NCBI GenBank assembly: GCA_964059195.1
Contig: CAXKWD010000006.1
Location: 14,252,530 to 14,316,529 of the forward strand
Source: Ectobius pallidus
Taxonomy: Eukaryota > Arthropoda > Insecta > Blattodea > Ectobiidae
Reading direction: 5' to 3'
DNA length: 64,000 bases
Made by a program: the position numbers and the translations under genes. This document shows positions 47,025 to 58,428 of the stretch, piece by piece. The first letter of the stretch is position 1; the number at the start of each line of letters is the position of its first letter. A model generated the notes under the pieces. That model was not told where the DNA came from. It saw only the letters and a list, made by a program, of their open reading frames with translations, and did no database searches.

Positions 47025-47595
47025 GGGCCTGTATTACCACCTGCCGACAATTCCTCCCGATAGGCCTACGTGACTTCCAGATAGCTTAACTAGAAAATAT
47101 CTTGTAATACCACCGCTGAACTGCTACCGGCAAGAATACAGTAAAAATTTATAAAATAGTCCTTAGCTGATTGAGCAAAGAGGTGTGTTTGTTATAGTTC
47201 GGTAGTCCTCCGCTAGGTGCGGCAGCTCGGATTTGTATTTGTATAGTTAAATTACATAATAACACATCGTTTAAAGTGCATTAATCGATTTGTGCAATTC
47301 TATTTCATTCATATGTGAGCCTAAACTGACATTTTTGTGTAAATTAAATCTTCCAGCATCAATTCTGAAAATCAGGTGGCCAGGAAGCTTCGGAGTGCTG
47401 CCATCTTGTTTCAACCAAGATTCCCTAACTAGCCGTTTGTACTTTGTCAGCCACTCTATTCTCCTGCTAGCTTATCTGGAAGTTGTCTTGCCAGACAGAT
47501 TTTGTCAGGAGACCATAATACGCAATTTTTGGCCAACTTTCAGATAGGTTCTCTATCTGGTAGATAAATATATCAGGTGGTCGTTATACAGGCCC
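47025..47595. mobile_element. Harbinger-like MITE with TTA target duplication
   Basis: Ends GGGCCTGTATTACCACCTGC and inverse ...GGTGGTCGTTATACAGGCCC. TTA flanks both sides (47022-47024 and 47596-47598). An 85-codon frame inside (47290-47547) has no known domain. Confidence 0.8.
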
Positions 47596-47598
47596 TTA

Positions 47599-48280
47599 AG
47601 ATGTTAAGCTTTCTTAAGCATCATTCTACAAGCACTCTTTTCATAATAGTTCAGTTTTAGTTGTTTTCGAAAAGGGAATTCATCTGACGAAACACGCAAT
47701 CTCGAGTGAGACTTATTAAGATTATTCTGTGAATAAATATAACAGATTATAAAAAACAAGTAGCTGTTTACTCGTCCTTCGTAAGGGTGAAAAAGTATTT
47801 TGCACTGTTTTTAGCCTTACTCGAGAAACATCATGAGGAAGTAACCGTACTTCACTTTTTTAGTGAGCTTGAAGTTCTTCCAAAGTTTATGAATGATTAT
47901 TTAAATATTTGATCTATGATATATGCATATAACAAATATATGGTCAACAGATCAATGTCGTCTGTGTAAGATAATGAGCCGGATCAAACCAGGCAACATA
48001 AAATTACATTCTCTCTAGCGAGACAGCAGGAAAAGATAACTGGTAATCCCTGGGCAGATAGGAATGGATAGGAAAAGAATGACGAGGCCGGTCCGATTGC
48101 CTGGATAAAGGCACATGGACCAAATGAACAGAGGTAGATTCCCAGCAGAGGCTAAATCTCATGGAAACAACTCGGAGGAAACGATAACCTCGGAAGAAGA
48201 AGAAGAAGAAGAATCACAGAACGAGATAAACTGAACAAGGCGACAAAAGGCTGATAAAGCGACATGACAGATCAAACTCA
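47599..48280. other. No gene; GAA array and possible LINE tail
   Basis: A (GAA)n array lies at 48193-48213. The sequence before it (for example AAATCTCATGGAAACAACTC) could be another LINE 3' end on the plus strand, but the support is weak. Confidence 0.35.
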
Positions 48281-48405
48281 AACCCTTCTTCTTCTTCTTC
48301 TTCTTCTCATAATCCTAGGCTTCCAGCCTGTTGGAAAGTGAGTCATGCCATCTTTTCCGGGGTCTTCCTATTTGAATGCTATCTCGTACGATTTTTGGTA
48401 TATTA

Positions 48406-48776
48406 TATCCCAAGTAAGAATGATCCTGTTCAAAACAAAGAGGCGTGGCTGTCATAGTCCGTGAGAACGCATGTCATCACCGTGATAATGGTAGTTTGTT
48501 TATTCTCAGTACAACTCACCCGCAGGGTCGTCGTGAACAATGAATCCTTTGTTTTCTTTGCTAATTGATGTACTATAATGATGACGGTGCCAGTGAGAGT
48601 TTGTTATTTCACGTGTAAATGTTGATATATTATTGTTGCATGAACTTACGAACACTCATTAGCCACACCCTGCTAATGGCGCATGCTAATGACATTAACC
48701 AATCACGTTTTGTCACATGATGCGAATTTTCCGCGAACTCTCTTTGTTTTGAAAAGGATCGAACTTACTTGGGATA
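48406..48776 (+). mobile_element. MITE with ATCCCAAGTAAGAA ends, copy A
   Basis: Inverted ends: ATCCCAAGTAAGAATGATCC and ...GGATCGAACTTACTTGGGAT, continuing inward through 'aaaacaaagag'. The interior matches copy B (48790-49178) in reverse for almost its full length. It lies within the LINE frame. Confidence 0.8.
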
Positions 48777-48789
48777 TAGTCTATAATTG

Positions 48790-49178
48790 ATCCCATTCTA
48801 GTTTGATCCTAGTCAAAACAAAGGGGAGGAGAACTCACAGAGAGTTCGCGGAAAATTCGCATTATGTGACAAAACGTGATTGGTTAATGTCATTAGCATG
48901 CGCCATTAGCAGGGTGTGGCTAATGAGTGTTCGTAAGTTCATGCAACAATAATATCAACATTTACACGTGAAATAACAAACTCTCACTGGCATCGTCATC
49001 ATTATAGTATATAAATTAGCAAAGAAAACAAAGGATTCATTGTTCACGACGACCCTGCGGGTCAGTTGTAGTGAGAATAAACAAACTAACATAAACACGG
49101 TGAACACGTGCGTTCTCACGTGCGGGTTATGACAACCACGCCTCTTTGTTTTGAACAGGATCGTTCTTAAATGGGATA
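48790..49178 (-). mobile_element. Same MITE, copy B, inverted beside copy A
   Basis: Ends GATCCCATTCTAGTTTGATC and ...GATCGTTCTTAAATGGGATA. It has only about a dozen bases between it and copy A, and together they form a palindrome of roughly 770 bp. Shared interior includes GTCATTAGCATGCGCCATTA. Confidence 0.8.
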
Positions 49179-50534
49179 GAGAATAGTCTATCCTCGTTCG
49201 TTCTTGATATGTGATCTTGCCATTCTTTTCCACTTCTTATGAACCAATTACCTATTGGCTGGATATCACACGTCCCTCGAATATGATCATTCCTTATTTT
49301 ATCGTACTTTGTTTTTCTTACTATTTTCCTTAGTGTAGTCACCTCCTCGGTTTCGAGTATTTGTTTAGTTTTTCATGTGTCTACTCTTGATTCCGAAGCA
49401 TATGTGAGGACTCGTCGTACTGCAGACTAACTTTTGTTTCTAGTATCCATTTCTCCATACCAAGTCATTTAATGATCCAGATACTCTGGCTGTTTTGTTT
49501 GCTTGGTCCATGAGCTCTGACTAAAAAATGCCAATACTGTTAAATTTTATGCCTAAATAAGTAAGAGTCATGGCCCGATCTGTGATGTTTCTTTCAATTT
49601 CTAATTTGCATCGGCGAGGTTCTTCAGATACTACCAGAGATTTTAATTGTTTAGTAGAGATTTCCATATTTTATTTTTGACTCTCAATCCTAAATCGATA
49701 TAATGGGCGTTTCTGGTTATCTTTGGAGTCACTGATTAATACTATGCCATCAGCTTAGCAGACAGCATTAATTTCTTTATTACCCATCTTATATCCTTTC
49801 ATGTCGCTAATACCTTTGAGCATTTCATCAATAACGATGTTAAAGAGTAAGATAATCCCCTTGTCTGACTCCTGTTCATTTCAATCTTCTCTGAGAGTTG
49901 ACCATTATATTTTATCCTAGAAAAATTGTTTGCATAGGCTATATATCATTTGTTAAAATAATAAAATCAGGTAAACTGATATATCAAAGTGCCAGTATGC
50001 TTTTTTTAATCAGTGATAAACGCAATTATGATATACCCATGCAGAAAAGTGATTTTTGTAATAGATCTCCGAGTTAAACTCCAAAAACAAAATGCGCTGG
50101 CAATAATAATAATGATGATGCAATAGGCATACGATTCGCCGATATGTCTGTTTCAAATTTAAAGCAGCCTTAAAGGTTATGAATGAATAAAAAGTCAATA
50201 TGAAATCTATCTGTCAGGAATTACATTAGGTATATTGATGCACAGGAACGAATATGAAAAATACATTAAAATATAGCCTAATGTAAATATCGGTAGTCTA
50301 CATATCCATAGAATGCACAGTATAATATCAATATTCAGCGACTAGTTATAAATCTTTTATTTACATTATTTAAATTATTATTTAGCCCACACTGACATCG
50401 TTATGAAGAAACAAATCAATCAAGCCTGCTAACAATATCAATATACGATTGGCAATTTGTTATGTTATTTTAATATATTGTGAGCCATGGAAGAATATTC
50501 ATTACAAAATTAATATTGACATACTCGTTATTTC

Positions 50535-50970
50535 GGTACCGGTCAACCGATTTGGCCCAAATTCAATAGGCTTGTACCCAAGAACGTCATAAATTCTTAT
50601 ACCAAGTTTCATGAAAATCTGATAAAGCGTATTTGAGTTATCCGCGCCTTTGTGATATATTACCATAAAAAGGCACTAAATTGGGTATTATTCCGGTACC
50701 GGTCAACCGATTTGGTCCAATATGAATAGACTTCTTCCCATGGTCATTATAAATTCGTATACCAAGTTTCATGAAAATCCGATAAACCGTATTTGAGTTA
50801 TCGCGTCTTTAAAATAGACACTAAATTAGGTTTTACTCCGGTACCGGTCAACCGATTTGGTCCAATTTCAATAGGGTTCTTCCCATGAACATTATAAATG
50901 TGTATACCAAGTTCCATTAAATTCGATTGAGCTTATTTGAGTTATCGCGCGTACAGACACACGGACAGAC
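50535..50970. repeat. Three-copy tandem repeat of about 150 bp within the LINE
   Basis: Units start at 50535, 50695 and 50840, each with GGTACCGGTCAACCGATTTG, then 'taccaagtttcatgaaaat' and 'tatttgagttatc'. The last unit ends in 'acagacacacggacagacatt'. The block separates the LINE motif at 51030-51115 from its downstream parts. Confidence 0.85.
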
Positions 50971-51436
50971 ATTTTCCCGTCCCCATACACTATCTAATGA
51001 AGTACCATACTGGCACTTAACGAGACCATTTGGTACATTCCTTTTTTCTAAAATTTCCAAGACTGTTTTTGGTTCAAGCCTGTCAAATGCTTTTTCCAAG
51101 TGTAGCCTATAATCCAAATAAAAGCTGGTTTACTATATTCTAATGATTATTCAGTGATTTATCTTAAGATAAAAATGGCATCTGTACATGAGCGTCCCTT
51201 TCTAAAACCTTGCTGTTCATCACTTATAGATATAATTTCATTGAGCTTCTCTACTATAATTTTTGTGATTATTTTTAATAATGTTGAGAGCAAATTTATA
51301 CTTCCATAATTTTCATGATTTAATTTTTCACCTTTTTAAAAATATTAGCAGGAGAACACCTATTGTTTTCCATTCCTGTGGAATTCGTGAGTTGTTAAAT
51401 ATTTGTGTCACAAGCGTACTTATTTCCGTTATTACT

Positions 51437-51490
51437 GCATTTCGTCACATTTATAAAATAAAATAAAATTTATAAATGTGACGAAATGCA
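51437..51490. repeat. Perfect short palindrome
   Basis: CTGCATTTCGTCACATTTAT is followed after a short A/T spacer by its exact inverse ending ATAAATGTGACGAAATGCAG. It lies at the point where the LINE homology stops, so it may mark an inverted breakpoint or a fold-back terminus. Confidence 0.8.
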
Positions 51491-52220
51491 GTTTTTATTT
51501 TAATTATTGGAACTCCAAGCCAACAAAAGATGCCCTGAAGATGGTGTAAAGGCACCGAAAGGCCTAGGCGGCGAATCACAAAATATATCATAGTTGAGCA
51601 ACTGGTATCTAGCCTATTTTATTTCACCGTACACTATATTAAAATGATAGGCCACATAGAGTTTCAGATTCCGATAAATTTAACACAATACAAATACAAG
51701 TATAATAAGGTATTTGAAAGGTTATAAAAATTTAACAGTGTTGTGTGAATAAGCTAGCGTGTAGCAAGTAATCAGTAAAGTCAAGATAAGTGAGAAATGA
51801 AACCTAATCGAAAACATTGTAACATGCAATGTAATTTGAATCGACATGAGTCATCACAGAACAAATTGGATATCTATGAAACGTGTCCATATTCAAGATG
51901 GCGGGCATGAGTGACGTGACCAGCGGCATATGGTACTATGACAATAATATGTTATTAACACAGCACATGGTGGCTCCTGATTATAGTTATTCGCTAACAT
52001 GTTATATTTTGAAAAGTTAGAAAAATGACATGTCTAGTTGATATATTAATTTGGCTTCGCTGCTATTATGCTTCCTTGACAGTTCGCAACGTGTTCCCAT
52101 GTAACCAATCAGCACTAGCTTTCTCCCTCACTTCACCAGTGTGAAAATTAAAACGTCAAATTTTCCCGCATCTCATTGTTTTTGTTGTTATTGTTATTGT
52201 TATTATTATTATTATTATTA
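51491..52220. other. Unassigned, ends in a (TTA)n tract
   Basis: Contains GCCCTGAAGATGGTGTAAAG then 'gcaccgaaaggcc' (about 51532-51565), a hairpin of the kind often seen in retroelement tails. I cannot name the family. A (GTT)(ATT) simple repeat lies at about 52180-52220. Confidence 0.4.
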
Positions 52221-52792
52221 GGTAGATTTCGAAGAAAATCTACCTATTTCAATATATACCATGTCATGACTTTCGAAAAATTCTTTCATATCTTTACGTT
52301 TCAAGCATCCCTAAGTACGAAACCACCGCCCGTTAAAAATAAAAATAAAAAATAAAAATAAAATTGTGATATATATATACTTTACACGCTAACGGCCGTA
52401 ATTTTAAAGATATTTGAACCAAATTTTATTATGTTATTTCTAGGCCCAATAGTTCGGACAAGTTTGTTAATGAGCAAAATTGGCCTAAGGGGAGGATCGG
52501 GGGAGGGGGTTGAAATTTTGAAAAATTGATATCTCTGCCCCTATGAAGTATAGAGGGAAACTTGGTTTGAATAAATTAGAGAACTCCCTATGGAGTTCAC
52601 AGTGACACCAACGATTCGGGGTTTTTTGGGGGTACGAGTGGAGGTGGTTGGTTGGGGGATGGAAATTAGAAATTTTTGAAACCACGTCTTGTGGGGTATT
52701 GTTGAAAAGCTCTTAATGAGTACTCTGCAAATCAATAACTGATTTCTCAATAGCTCTCATATAAGGCGAGATTTAGCACTTCGAAATCTACC
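52221..52792. mobile_element. Element with GGTAGATTTCGAAG terminal repeats
   Basis: Left GGTAGATTTCGAAGAAAATC, right inverse ...GCACTTCGAAATCTACC, with about 14 bases of good terminal match. No target duplication visible beside the TTA array, and no coding remnant. Family unknown. Confidence 0.55.
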
Positions 52793-53380
52793 TCGGCCTG
52801 TAGGCCTGCCTAAAGGGAATTTTATTATTATTATACCATTATTGCATTCCAATATTTCTAAGTAGGCCTACAAGTAATAATTATTTACAATTTAAAAAAA
52901 TTGTCCGAAAAAGATTGACTGTGACTTGTAAAGAGATGTTGACAACAGAAATGATAGGCTATAGACTAAATAATAAACTGTGTTTGCTATTTACTGCTAC
53001 TGTTGCCTTCAGTATGGAAATAGAAATGTAACTCTCAAATTATTTCCCTTTGCTTTGTTTTCAAAAACGCATCATAAAAATTTGTTTATCAAAGCCAACA
53101 AACTATTCTTCCAAATCATTATTTCCTGAATTTAACATATTCAGCATAGACCAAATTTATAAGTACGTCCTATCAGGTTATTTTCATAAACATCGTCATA
53201 ATTAGCCTATATGTCAGAAGGTCATGGTCGAATATCACACGCGAAGGAATCAATTTAATTTATCAACTGAACCAAAAAAATTTACAACTGCTGGAGTTGA
53301 GCACTGTTCAAGTTTCGGCCCAGAATTAACTACCTTAAACAACAAACAATTTAAGTCTAAAATTACAAATTTTGTATAAT
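52793..53380. other. No recognisable feature
   Basis: A/T-rich, with one TAGGCCTA (52863). Nothing else supported. Confidence 0.3.
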
Positions 53381-53396
53381 TACTTTTATTTTCTCA

Positions 53397-53630
53397 AGTC
53401 TTTGAAGTTTTTCAATTGGCCTAATCCTTCTGGGGGCACTATGGCCCTGGGGTCGACTCACCCTCTAACTGAAATGAGTACCAGGAGCAATCCTGGGGGT
53501 AAAGGCGGCCGGTGCGAAAGGCTGACAACCTTACCACCTTCACGTTCCGAATGTCTAAAATCTGGGAGCCTCAACCTCCTGGAACTCTCTGGGTCTCCAT
53601 GGCCTTTATAGGGAACACTTTACTTTACTT
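53397..53630 (+). mobile_element. SINE-like retroposon with 16-bp target duplication
   Basis: TACTTTTATTTTCTCA occurs at 53381-53396 and 53631-53646, flanking a GC-richer body that starts near 'ttcaattggcctaatcc' and ends in a (TTTAC)n tail. Long variable target duplication plus a simple tail indicates LINE-driven retroposition. A degraded relative of the body lies at 54240-54310 (GGAATAATCCAGGGGGTGAA). No clear A/B boxes. Confidence 0.8.
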
Positions 53631-53649
53631 TACTTTTATTTTCTCACTT

Positions 53650-53985
53650 CTGTTATTACTACGTTTCCAATATTAAACTTTAAAATATAAATATAATTGC
53701 TTTGTCTTATCTTAAAATCTGTTTAACAAAAAATATATATTATTGTATTTATTCGTACATTTTAATTGTAAATATAACATGTTATATCCTTACTGTAAAT
53801 ATTATTATCTCATACTTTAAATCAATGTTTTGAATTAGTGTAAATAATTATTTTAGTCTAAGTTACATCATTGTATTGAACTGAAAGGCCCCGAGCACAA
53901 GCTTTGCTTCTTCGGGTGGCGTTCGAAACCATATTTATATACACTTACATTGCAATTTGTAGGAATAAATTGAAATTGAAATTGT
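53650..53985 (+). repeat. LINE 3' end with hairpin and (GAAATT)n tail
   Basis: CCCCGAGCACAAGCTTTGCT then TCTTCGGG forms a hairpin, followed by a short tail of repeated TGAAAT. Same layout as 46262-46440 but a different simple-repeat tail, so probably a related LINE clade. Confidence 0.6.
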
Positions 53986-54389
53986 AGTAGAATCTGTATA
54001 TTAACACATCCAGTTCACTAGCGCCCGTGCTTTGATACCATAACATATATTTTTGAACATTTAGTAACATTTGTTCTTGACCTTCTACTATTCGCCCATG
54101 GTTTAGGCCTAATGCTTACAATTGGAGTTACGCGCATCTTATAAATAGTAGTCATTCCGGAACAATATTCTAGAGAGTTAATACAGCTGGCCATGTTTGA
54201 TTTTAAACTGCACGATCTTCTCTAGTAGCAGTCGAACCGGCCTTTAATGTAAATGAATACAAGGAATAATCCAGGGGGTGAAGTCGGCTGATACGTAAAG
54301 CGTTTGTTAAATTTTGAAAAGTGTTTGAACTTGCTGGATAAAATGCACTTCAGTAATCTGGAAGGTGTAGGCTATGAATAGGCTATTAC

Positions 54390-55109
54390 TAGAACAAGGC
54401 ATTTAAAATATAGTGAAAAAATGCATAGTAAAAAAATGCATTTATGACCTAAAAATAGTGAAAAAGTGACAAAATTAAACAAAAATGACCAATAAATTTA
54501 CCATTATTACTTAACTTTTTTTTGTTAAGTAATGAATTGCTAAAAGCAATTATTTAATGGATAACAGTGCGCTATATATAAATTTACAATATAAAACACA
54601 CTTATTTTGTTAGTCAAGAAGCAAGTAAATTTAGATTACTTGAACTCCTTTAGCGAAAAAGAAATTCTTTGTGAACTGGCATGCCCATCAAATTGCCCTG
54701 AGCAAATATGTGCCATTTAAAAAGAAAGAAGGGGGAAAAAATATGTATTGCTACAAGAGAAACTGCTGTGGTGTTTACAATAAACCAGAATTAAAATGAA
54801 CTGTGAATACTTGGCGGAGATTCTCAAATAAAAACTATTGTCTGTTGTCTCGAAGTAGGCCTAATGGAAAAGCTCTTTTCTACCTCCACTGAAACATGAC
54901 CTAAAAATGCCTAAAATGACCTAACAATTTCCAAAAAAAAGTCCTATCTCTTGAAAATGACAAAAATGCAGAATAAAGCAGAAAATAAAAAAATAAAAAT
55001 AAATTGCCCTTATTGAATCAATTATTTCATGATACACGTTTATATATATTCGAGCTATCTTTTAATCTTCATATAAAAAATATGCAAAATCACTAAATGC
55101 CTTGCCCTA
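54390..55109 (+). mobile_element. hAT-like element, TAGGGCAAGGCATTT family, unit 1 of a tandem pair
   Basis: Ends TAGAACAAGGCATTTAAAAT and inverse ...AAATGCCTTGCCCTA. Flanking 8-mers GCTATTAC and GATATTCC match at 6 of 8. Together with its right flank it is repeated at 55200-56004. Confidence 0.75.
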
Positions 55110-55199
55110 GATATTCCTCTTTGTACTTAGATAGTGAAACTGGATGAATCCTAGAGTATCCGTAATAAGAAGTCGGTATAATGAGCAGTGGCGTATTAA

Positions 55200-55919
55200 T
55201 AGGGCAAGTCATTTAATGACCATAAAATAGTGAAAAAAATGCAAAATAAAAATGCATTTATGACTTAAAAATAGTGAAAAATGACACAATATTTTTTTAA
55301 AAATTGCCAATATATTTTCCATTATTACTTACATTTTTTTAAAAGAAATGAATTGCTAAAAACAATTTAATGGATGATAGTGCGTTATTATGATTTTGCT
55401 ATACTAAAAAACATTCTCATTTTATTACTAAAGAAGTAAGTAGGCCTAAATTTACACTACTTTGACACCCTTAGCGAAAAAAGTCCTTCTGAACTGGCAT
55501 GCTCATTAAATTACTCCTAGCAAATGTATGAAATTTAGAAAGAAAAAAATTATTGCTACACGACAAACTGCTGTGGTGTTTACAGTTAACCTGAAATAAA
55601 ATAAAATTTGAAGATTAGGAGGAGATTCTCAAATAAAAACGATTGTCTGTTGTCTGAAAGTAACGATTTGTACATGGATAAGCTCCTCCCTACCTCCACT
55701 GAAACATGACCTAAAATGCCAAAAAGACCTAAAAATGCCAAAAATGACCTATCTCTTGAAAATGACGAAAAATGCAAAATAAAACAAAAAATGCAAACAC
55801 AAATTGCCCTTATTAATCAATTATTTCATGATTTATTTCATGATACACATTTATATATATTCGAGCTATCTTTTAACCTTCATATAAAAAAGATGCAAAA
55901 TCATTAAATGACTTGACCT
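55200..55919 (+). mobile_element. hAT-like element, TAGGGCAAGGCATTT family, unit 2
   Basis: Starts TAGGGCAAGTCATTTAATGA and ends inverse ...TCATTAAATGACTTGACCT. It aligns with unit 1 over its full length, and the flank after it (55920-56004) aligns with the flank after unit 1 (55110-55199), so the pair arose by segmental duplication, not two insertions. Carries a TAGGCCTA at 55441 that unit 1 lacks. Confidence 0.78.
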
Positions 55920-56007
55920 GTTCGTACTTAAATAGTGGAACTGGATGAGTCCTGGAATATCCGTACAAGAAGTCGGTTTAATGAACAGTGGCTTATTAAT
56001 AATGCTT

Positions 56008-56495
56008 AACGGGATTCACACTGATTTAGGAAGAAGTGACAAAGGGCAAGGCAAAAGAACACGCGAGCAGAGTCGGAGTCGGAGGTGTGAAAATATCGAT
56101 GACCGGTGTGTGTGGACTGTGTGGTGTGGTTGGGGTGGCAGCGGTAGTGATAGTGGTAGGAGCTATATAGGGGCTCACACCCTCATACACCCCTTGTCTG
56201 TCGGATCGATGCAATGCGCCAAGCAAGTGTGAAGTGCCGCTTGCCTGACCAGCAGCAGCTCTCGGGGAGCACGAGATTCTGTGAAGAGCAAGCGAGAGAA
56301 AGCGAGAAGGAAAAACTGATGCCGCTTTTCTCTTTCAAGTGACAAGCATCAATCGTTTGTATCAGACACGAGATACCATCGAGCGTGTTCTCAATTACCT
56401 TCTCTACGAAAAAATGAAACAGCAAGTCACTTCATGTATTGCTCCTCTGTTAGCAAAGCAGATGGAATTCCAGCGGCCCTGGGTTCGGAATTGGA
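56008..56495. other. No recognisable gene
   Basis: Overlapping frames of 66-95 codons on both strands in a GC-richer patch. No domain recognised. Confidence 0.35.
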
Positions 56496-56860
56496 TTTAA
56501 TTTTACACTTGCAAGATTTTTTAAAAATCCACTGGAGATGTATGTATAGGTGTTAATTAGCACTGTTATAAATATGGCCCGGATTTTTAGGTTTTTGTAA
56601 ACCCTGTTTTAGTTTTTATAAACATATTAAAATAGTTTTATTTTATTTTTTTTACCATTTTCAGACAATTTTTTTCAAGTTCCCTTCAAGAACTATAATA
56701 AATGTCATAAATTGGATTTCATTTTACACTTGCAAGATTTTGTTAAAACCCACTGGAGATATTATAAGTTGGTATGTATAGTTGTTAATTATCACTCTTA
56801 TAAGTAGGGCCCGGATTTTTAGGGTTTTGTAAACCCTGTTTTAGTATTTTTTTAAAAAAC
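56496..56860. repeat. Tandem duplication containing GGGCCCGGATTTTTAGG ends
   Basis: About 56496-56640 and 56713-56870 share TTTTACACTTGCAAGATTTT, 'ccactggagat' and GCCCGGATTTTTAGG followed by 'tttgtaaaccctgttttag'. The last part is the start of an element related to the TAGGGACCGG hAT, present here twice as a truncated end. Confidence 0.7.
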
Positions 56861-56881
56861 TTATTAAGGAATATTCCACAA

Positions 56882-57175
56882 TACAATGGTTTGCCTTCAT
56901 CCCACAACATCTTTTGCCTCCATAAGTCCCTGTCCATAGCATCTTCTTCACTTAATCCTTTTCTCGCCATACTCCTTTTCACCCCATCCATCCAGCACTC
57001 TTTGGGCTTCCCTCTTCTTCTTTTTCCTTCTACTTTCCAATCCAAAATTTTCTTGGGTATTCTATCCTCTGTCATTCTGAGTACATGTCCATACCATTTC
57101 AAGCGTCTTTCTTCTACAATTTCCAAGATATTCTTTTCAACTTGCATTATTTCCCTTATTCTATTATTCCGAATA
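56882..57175 (-). pseudogene. LINE reverse transcriptase C-terminal fragment
   Basis: Minus strand: ILEIVEERRLKWYGHVLRMT, then EDRIPKKILDWKVEGKRRRG, KPKECWMDGVKRSMARKG and DAMDRDLWRQKMLWDEGKP. The frame is open over this whole stretch (120 codons from 57147). Very close to the fragment at 22756-23340 but without its internal break. A (TAA)n array adjoins the 5' side. Confidence 0.82.
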
Positions 57176-57184
57176 ATAATAATA

Positions 57185-57230
<46 letters not shown>
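57174..57230. repeat. (AAT)n microsatellite
   Basis: Near-pure array on the 5' side of the LINE fragment, at the same point of the LINE as the array at 23364-23410. Confidence 0.95.
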
Positions 57231-57231
<1 letters not shown>

Positions 57232-57234
57232 TCA

Positions 57235-57926
57235 TCCTTGGAGATTTAAACAGAATTTTAAGAATAAATTATAGCTGGTAATCCTGGAAAGATAATAGGC
57301 AGTTTTTTTAATTCACATTCTGGTCAAATTAAGGGGTTCTCAAGGGGATAGCAATTACTTATGGTGAATGTAATAAATTAAAATTCTGCAACCTTTTGTT
57401 ATCCACGGCAAGCAGCTCGTTACCATGACTCTATACTTCACAATTTCGAAGGTCATTTTCCAAGCTTTATTGTTTCGCAGTTATGATGACCATACGTATT
57501 AGACTTTGCAAATGACATAATTTTGAGAGAAAAAAAGCATTACTGAGAATTTTAATGACTTTATTAATAACATCTTGCTGCGAGGTAAGTTGCCATTAGC
57601 ATTGTACAATAAAGGCTTGTATGTTAATTCTCCATAATTAACGGATTAATGGTACCGAAACGGTAATGACTTGCCTTCACGCTGTATGGATTTAGACTAG
57701 TGTCATTCTAGTGTGTTTTCGAGAGTTCATGTAGGATGTATACGATCTGTTCAATCTGATGTCTGCCTGTTCTGCCCTCAAGGAGAATGTCTACTTCGTT
57801 AGTCACTAATATTATTTGTCAACTAAGTCTGGAATCTTTAATGTCATGATTGTTTTTCCTTCTCCACTACTTAATGGTGAAAACGTCTACATACACGTAC
57901 GCGTTGTTATGTAGTACCAGACTTAA
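57235..57926. other. No recognisable feature
   Basis: No gene or repeat I can support. Confidence 0.3.
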
Positions 57927-58428
57927 AATATATGATATTTTCCCGGGCTACTAACCAGGTGGTGAATTGGATTAATTCCGACGTTTCGAAACCAAACTGA
58001 GGCTTCATTGTCAAGGAGAATGAAATGCCGGGATTAGATGGCGTGTATTTATAGGACTGCTGTGAATGGGGACATCCGGATTGGAGAAAGGATTTGTTGA
58101 AGACCAACCAATCAGGAAACAGATGGGTGCTGTAAGAACAGGAGGGAAAAATTAGAGAAGTAGAATCGGTCCAAATAAGGGCCAACCGATTCTACTTCTC
58201 TAATTTTTCCCTCCTGTTCTTACAGCACCCATCTGTTTCCTGATTGGTTGGTCTTCAACAAATCCTTTCTCCAATCCGGATGTCCCCATTCACAGCAGTC
58301 CTATAAATACACGCCATCTAATCCCGGCATTTCATTCTCCTTGACAATGAAGCCTCAGTTTGGTTTCGAAACGTCGGAATTAATCCAATTCACCACCTGG
58401 TTAGTAGCCCGGGAAAATATCATATATT
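57927..58428. repeat. Perfect palindrome, arms of about 244 bp, 14-bp spacer
   Basis: The left arm (57927-58170) and right arm (58185-58428) are exact inverses as far as I can read, around the spacer CCAAATAAGGGCCA. Each arm has a frame reading PSNPGISFSLTMKPQFGFET then SELIQFTTWLVARENIIY. The segment TTTCGAAACGTCGGAATTAA preceded by a short hairpin is like the tail region of some Penelope-like and other retroelements, but I cannot confirm the family. Confidence 0.9.

Larger units (their letters stand above)
48284..51440 (-). pseudogene. Decayed LINE reverse transcriptase, split by two insertions
   Basis: Read on the minus strand from 51440 downward: fragments like WKTIGVLLLIFKK, ENYGSINLLSTLLKIITKII and QQGFRKGRSCTDAIF (fingers/palm blocks before the catalytic core), then LEKAFDRLEPKTVLEILEKR (51115-51030; the A-F-R-----L motif). 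Much-decayed core and thumb blocks follow between 49900 and 49450, then NWFIRSGKEWQDHISRTNED (49255-49190) and finally IPKIVRDSIQIGRPRKRWHD with the stop near 48325 and a GAA-type tail. Many stops and frameshifts are present. Interrupted at 50535-50970 by a tandem repeat and at 48406-49178 by a pair of MITEs. Confidence 0.75.
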
